Assembly: GCA_937888895.1 (NCBI GenBank)
Contig: CALASV010000079.1
Coordinates: 1-7,885 of the forward strand
Direction: 5' to 3'
Source: an uncultured Clostridia bacterium
GTDB lineage: Bacteria > Bacillota > Clostridia > Lachnospirales > Lachnospiraceae
DNA length: 7,885 bases
Below the pieces are notes generated by a model. It had not been told where the DNA came from and did not search any database. It saw nothing but the letters and a program-made list of their open reading frames with translations. The position numbers were made by a program, and so were the translations under genes. Shown piece by piece: positions 5,326-7,885 of this stretch; the stretch's first letter is position 1; each line of letters begins with the position of its first letter.

Positions 5326-5361
5326 ATCAAATAAAAATTGGAAAGGAAAGAAGGAAAAAGT

Positions 5362-5574
5362 ATGGAGTTTTTTGCATTGGCGATTTCTACGTTAACTACA
5401 ATAATCACAGCACTTGGAGCAGGAGTAGGTGTTTGGGGGATTGTCAATTTATTGGAAGGCTATGGTAGTGAAAATGCACAATCAAGGTCGCAAGGAATTA
5501 AACAACTAGTGGCTGGTGGAGGTATTGTAGTAATTGCACAAACTGTTATTTCACAACTAGCCACATTATTTTAG
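5362..5574 (+). CDS. Maff2 family small membrane protein of the conjugation module
   Basis: A predicted 70-residue protein recognisable as Maff2, a small hydrophobic protein coded just ahead of the TrbL-like gene in Tn1549-type conjugative elements. It has two hydrophobic segments, about residues 3-30 (FFALAISTLTTIITALGAG, then VGVWGIVNLL) and 48-68 (LVAGGGIVVIAQTVISQLA), joined by a polar loop with the family's GYGSENAQSRSQGIKQ. Its size, two helices, Gly-rich second helix and position before the VirB6-like gene resemble VirB2/TrbC pilins, so it may be the pilin-like subunit; this is inference. I chose the ATG at 5362, with GGAAAGAAGG upstream (5345-5354), over a TTG at 5338 that has no binding site. 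The next gene begins 3 bases after the stop, suggesting tight coupling. Confidence 0.9.
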   Translation: MEFFALAISTLTTIITALGAGVGVWGIVNLLEGYGSENAQSRSQGIKQLVAGGGIVVIAQTVISQLATLF

Positions 5575-5577
5575 CGT

Positions 5578-6279
5578 ATGGGAACGATAGTAGACAAAAT
5601 CACGGAGTTCCTCAAAGAGATGTTACAGGGGTGGGTGCTGACCAATCTGAATGCTTTATTTACGGATGTGAATACAAAAGTAGGGAGTATTGCAGGAGAG
5701 GTCAGCCAAACTCCTAGCACTTGGAATGCGAGTATTTTTCAGATGATTCGCACCTTATCTGATAATGTCATTGTTCCGATTGCAGGGATGATAATTACGT
5801 TTGTACTTTGTTATGAGTTGATTTCAATGGTCATGGAAAAAAATAATTTCCATGAGTTTGAACTGTGGTTTTTCTTTCGATATTTGTTCAAAGCTTGTAT
5901 TGCTGTAGTTATCGTTAGTAATACTTCGGATATGGTGATGGCAATTTTCGACATAGGACATCATATCGTGACAAGTGCAGGGAATATCATTACTGGTTCT
6001 ATGAGTATTGATATAGAAAGTACCCTTCGTCTGATGGTGGAAGAACAGTTTGTGACAATGGAGATTGGAGAATTGATGGCTCTTGGGATGGAAACGATGT
6101 TGCTTAGTTTTAGTATGAAAATTATAGCAGTGCTTATTACCATTATTTTATATGGAAGGATGATTGAAATCTATTTGTATGTCTCCGTTGCTCCAATTCC
6201 GTTTGCTACGATGACCAATCGAGAGTGGGGAAGTATTGGAAGTAACTATATCAAAGGCTTACTAGCACTTGCGTTTTAA
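5578..6279 (+). CDS. VirB6/TrbL-like conjugal transfer protein, cut short by an in-frame TAA
   Basis: The polytopic inner-membrane channel component of a type IV secretion system, in the CD1112-like VirB6/TrbL family. The first 233 residues are present. Hydrophobic segments lie at about 62-86, 97-124, 166-192 and 194-212, after an amphipathic N-terminal region (IVDKITEFLKEMLQGWVLTN). The segment VSVAPIPFATMTNREWGSIG is characteristic of the family. The frame stops at TAA (6277-6279) in the middle of a helix, GLLALAF-stop-GFFIMVCVAIYSVLV, where relatives usually have a Gln. A single C-to-T change (CAA to TAA) would explain it. The same frame continues to 6450 with a normal family C terminus. 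The start is ATG three bases after maff2, probably coupled. As it stands the product lacks the last 56 or so residues and may not work unless the tail is made separately or the stop is read through. Confidence 0.88.
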   Translation: MGTIVDKITEFLKEMLQGWVLTNLNALFTDVNTKVGSIAGEVSQTPSTWNASIFQMIRTLSDNVIVPIAGMIITFVLCYELISMVMEKNNFHEFELWFFFRYLFKACIAVVIVSNTSDMVMAIFDIGHHIVTSAGNIITGSMSIDIESTLRLMVEEQFVTMEIGELMALGMETMLLSFSMKIIAVLITIILYGRMIEIYLYVSVAPIPFATMTNREWGSIGSNYIKGLLALAF

Positions 6280-6282
6280 GGA
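6278..6282 (+). promoter_or_regulatory. possible reinitiation ribosome binding site at the premature stop
   Basis: AAGGA overlaps the premature TAA and lies 9 bases ahead of the ATG at 6292, a normal Shine-Dalgarno distance. Ribosomes ending at the stop could restart there. The motif would exist with a CAA codon too, so it need not be an adaptation. Confidence 0.35.
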
Positions 6283-6450
6283 TTTTTCATTATGGTATGT
6301 GTAGCCATTTATTCGGTTTTAGTATCTAGTATTACGATTGCTCCGAATATTCATACAGCATTATGGGGTGTGGCAGGATATACGATGTTGTTATGTTTTT
6401 CTTTGTTTAAGACAGGTTCGTTATCGAAAGCTATTTTTAATGCTCATTAA
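6280..6450 (+). pseudogene. detached C-terminal part of the TrbL/VirB6-like gene
   Basis: Reading on in the trbL frame after the TAA gives GFFIMVCVAIYSVLVSS, then ITIAPNIHTALWGVAGYT, then MLLCFSLFKTGSLSKAIF and NAH before a TAA at 6448-6450. This is the normal end of the family: a final helix pair and a KTGSLSKxIFNAH tail. There are no further stops or frameshifts, so the damage is a single nonsense codon and appears recent. From the ATG at 6292 a 52-residue peptide could be made, using AAGGA at 6278-6282. It would lack the first part of the broken helix. Whether the two pieces assemble into a working channel cannot be judged from sequence. Confidence 0.85.
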
Positions 6451-6468
6451 AAGAAGGGAGAGAGAACG

Positions 6469-6861
6469 ATGGCAATTTCCGTAGCTGTGCCAAAAGAATT
6501 AAGTGGAATTAAAAACAAAATTGTATTTAATTTAACGAAGCGACAATTAGTGTGTTTTGGTAGTGGCGGTTTTCTTGGAGGCTGTCTTTATATGGTAACG
6601 AATGATGTAGTAGGAACAGAATTGTCCACTTTTGCGATGATGATAGTTTTATTTCCATTTTTATTTTTGGCAATGTATGAAAAAGAGGGATTTCCAGCAG
6701 AAAAGTGGTTGTATTTGATGCTACGGCAAAAATTTTTTACACAAGGCATTCGTCCCTATCAATCAGAAACCATATATTTATTAGAAGAACAAGGGGTGAA
6801 AAATTTTGAACAAAAAATAAGAGGAAGAACAAAGAAAGGTCAACCAGAAGAACAAGAATAG
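6469..6861 (+). CDS. PrgI family protein (VirB3-like type IV secretion component)
   Basis: A 130-residue small membrane protein of the PrgI family, coded between TrbL and VirB4 in conjugative elements of Bacillota and thought to take the VirB3 place in the channel next to the ATPase. The typical start MAISVAVPKELSGIKNKIVFNLTKRQ is followed by two hydrophobic segments (about 25-43 and 52-69) and the family's MYEKEGFPAEKWLYLMLRQKFF, then GIRPY (93-97). The ATG follows AAGAAGGGAGAG at 6451-6462. The tail from residue 108 is polar and charged, and is made from one copy of a diverged tandem duplication that spans the junction with virB4. The TAG stop overlaps the Shine-Dalgarno sequence of the next gene. 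Confidence 0.93.
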   Translation: MAISVAVPKELSGIKNKIVFNLTKRQLVCFGSGGFLGGCLYMVTNDVVGTELSTFAMMIVLFPFLFLAMYEKEGFPAEKWLYLMLRQKFFTQGIRPYQSETIYLLEEQGVKNFEQKIRGRTKKGQPEEQE

Positions 6862-6921
6862 GAGGTGAAACATTTTGAGCAAAAAGCAAGAGGTAGAACC
6901 AGTAGAGGTTAGCCAAAAGAA
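6795..6921 (+). repeat. diverged tandem duplication across the prgI-virB4 junction
   Basis: Copy A at 6795-6852 and copy B at 6864-6921 match at about 46 of 58 bases, offset by exactly 69 bases (23 codons). Copy A forms the PrgI tail VKNFEQKIRGRTKKGQ. Copy B, read in the prgI frame beyond its TAG, gives VKHFEQKARGRTSRG and a stop at 6910-6912, while in another frame it carries the TTG start of virB4. The old prgI end was probably duplicated, and the new stop at 6859 then shortened the reading frame. Confidence 0.8.
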
Positions 6922-7885
6922 AATAGATAAAGGTACTTTCACAAAGCAAAAACAAGGGTGGAACTGGAAAAGTATATTTGTTAAAAATAATACAAATAAT
7001 ACTTCGTCAAAGCCAACGACAGCACAACAGACGATTCCGTTTGAAACAATGTATTATGATGGCATTTGTAAGGTAACATCGAAGTATTATACAAAAATGA
7101 TAGAATTTACAGATGTAAATTATGAGTTGCTTGATGTGGAGGAACAAGCAGAAGTATTAGAATTGTATAGTCAGTTTATCAATTATTTTTCGCCATCTAT
7201 TCAGGTACAGTTATTTTTCTTTCATAGACAAGTCAACGAGCAGAAATTAAAAAAGCCATTTGTGATTCCATTACAAGAAGATGGATTTGATGACATTCGA
7301 TTAGAATTTTCAGAAATGCTACAACAACAGGCAGTCAAAGGAACAAAAGGGATTGTAAAGTCAAAGTATGTGGTGTTTGGGATAGAAAGTGCGAGTTTGA
7401 AAGAAGCTCGGTCGAAGTTACAAACGATAGAAACAGATATCGTAAAAAATTTAAAACGGATTGGTGCAACAGCAAGAGTATTAAATGGAACAGAGCGAAT
7501 GCGTGTCTTTCATGATTTTTTTCACCAAGATACGATGGAGGAACTTCCCGTTTCTTTTTCTGATTTAATGAAGTTAGGAAGTTCTGTCAAAGATGTGATT
7601 GCTCCGTCTGGATTTGATTTTCGTTCTTCCACTCGTTTTCAAATGGGAGAACTATTTGGAAAGGTATTTTACTTGGATATGATAGCACCACAATTTACCG
7701 ATGAATTAGTAAAAAATCTGCTTAGTATACAAGAAAATATTAGTATATCGATGCATATACGGACAGTAGAACCACTCAGAGCCATTAAAATGTTAAAGGA
7801 AGCCTTATCGAATATTCAAAAAATGAAACTAGAGGAGCAGAAAAAAGCAGTAAGAAGTGGGTACGATATGGATATCATGCCACCT
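6875..7885 (+). CDS. VirB4-like conjugation ATPase, N-terminal part (runs off the window)
   Basis: The frame is open from the TTG at 6875 to the window edge, 337 codons with no stop. TTG is chosen because AGGAGGTG at 6860-6867 lies 7 bases upstream; a GTG at 6865 is in another frame and ends quickly. The first 50 or so residues are Lys- and Gln-rich and variable. From TTAQQTIPFETMYYDGICKV, the sequence follows the N-terminal domain of VirB4/TraE-type ATPases: KYYTKMIEFTDVNYELLD, a region with SQFINYFSPSIQVQLFFFHR, then MQMGELFGKVFYLDMIAPQF-like (here FQMGELFG..), SISMHIRTVEPLRAIKMLK and, at the edge, SGYDMDIMPP. The Walker A and B motifs that drive pilus assembly and DNA transfer would lie downstream and cannot be checked. 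It is expected to act at the inner face of the membrane with the TrbL- and PrgI-like proteins. Confidence 0.92.
   Translation, partial: MSKKQEVEPVEVSQKKIDKGTFTKQKQGWNWKSIFVKNNTNNTSSKPTTAQQTIPFETMYYDGICKVTSKYYTKMIEFTDVNYELLDVEEQAEVLELYSQFINYFSPSIQVQLFFFHRQVNEQKLKKPFVIPLQEDGFDDIRLEFSEMLQQQAVKGTKGIVKSKYVVFGIESASLKEARSKLQTIETDIVKNLKRIGATARVLNGTERMRVFHDFFHQDTMEELPVSFSDLMKLGSSVKDVIAPSGFDFRSSTRFQMGELFGKVFYLDMIAPQFTDELVKNLLSIQENISISMHIRTVEPLRAIKMLKEALSNIQKMKLEEQKKAVRSGYDMDIMPP

Noticed and set aside
5208..5468. + strand frame overlapping the end of the array and the start of maff2
   Set aside because: It covers the terminator and overlaps a recognisable Maff2 gene in another frame; no binding site.
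6865..6912. GTG start as an alternative short gene after prgI
   Set aside because: It is the duplicated prgI tail read in the prgI frame, only 15 codons long, and its GTG lies inside the Shine-Dalgarno sequence of virB4.

Overview
The window is AT-rich, with short gaps, strong AGGAGG-type ribosome binding sites and TTG as well as ATG starts. These traits and the gene families present point to a low-GC Bacillota host of the Clostridia, probably a gut Lachnospiraceae-like bacterium (inference; no rRNA or housekeeping marker is present). All supported genes lie on the + strand.

Left part (about 1-4903): an accessory island of small, mostly single-domain enzymes and regulators. In order: the possible tail of an unknown gene; a GNAT acetyltransferase; an 11-codon remnant of a HAD hydrolase; a zinc-dependent phospholipase C-like protein; a broken copy of the 3' end of a P-loop kinase; an AraC/GyrI-type regulator; the intact P-loop kinase; a histidine phosphatase; a Nudix hydrolase; a two-helix membrane protein; and an overlapping YbjQ-family protein. 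Several gaps carry near-identical short A-rich sequences. With the broken gene pieces, these suggest an island assembled by repeated recombination at intergenic seams. A Rho-independent terminator closes this part.

Middle (about 4904-5361): a 458-base non-coding stretch holding a tandem array with a unit of about 48 bp. Each unit is centred on the dyad TGGACATAATGTCCA: five perfect copies, with a degenerate copy at each end. The array lies between two terminators, and the second one sits directly in front of the conjugation genes.

Right part (5362-7885): the start of the type IV secretion module of an integrative conjugative element, in the order Maff2 - TrbL/VirB6-like - PrgI - VirB4 familiar from Tn1549/CD1112-type elements. 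The TrbL gene carries an in-frame TAA that cuts the protein in a predicted membrane helix; the rest of the gene is intact downstream and has its own possible ribosome binding site and ATG. The prgI-virB4 junction contains a diverged tandem duplication. VirB4 runs off the right edge.

Together the window looks like the boundary between cargo and transfer genes in a mobile element. The most unusual part is the palindromic array plus terminator leading into the transfer operon, which could be a control region. The split trbL raises the question whether this copy can still transfer.
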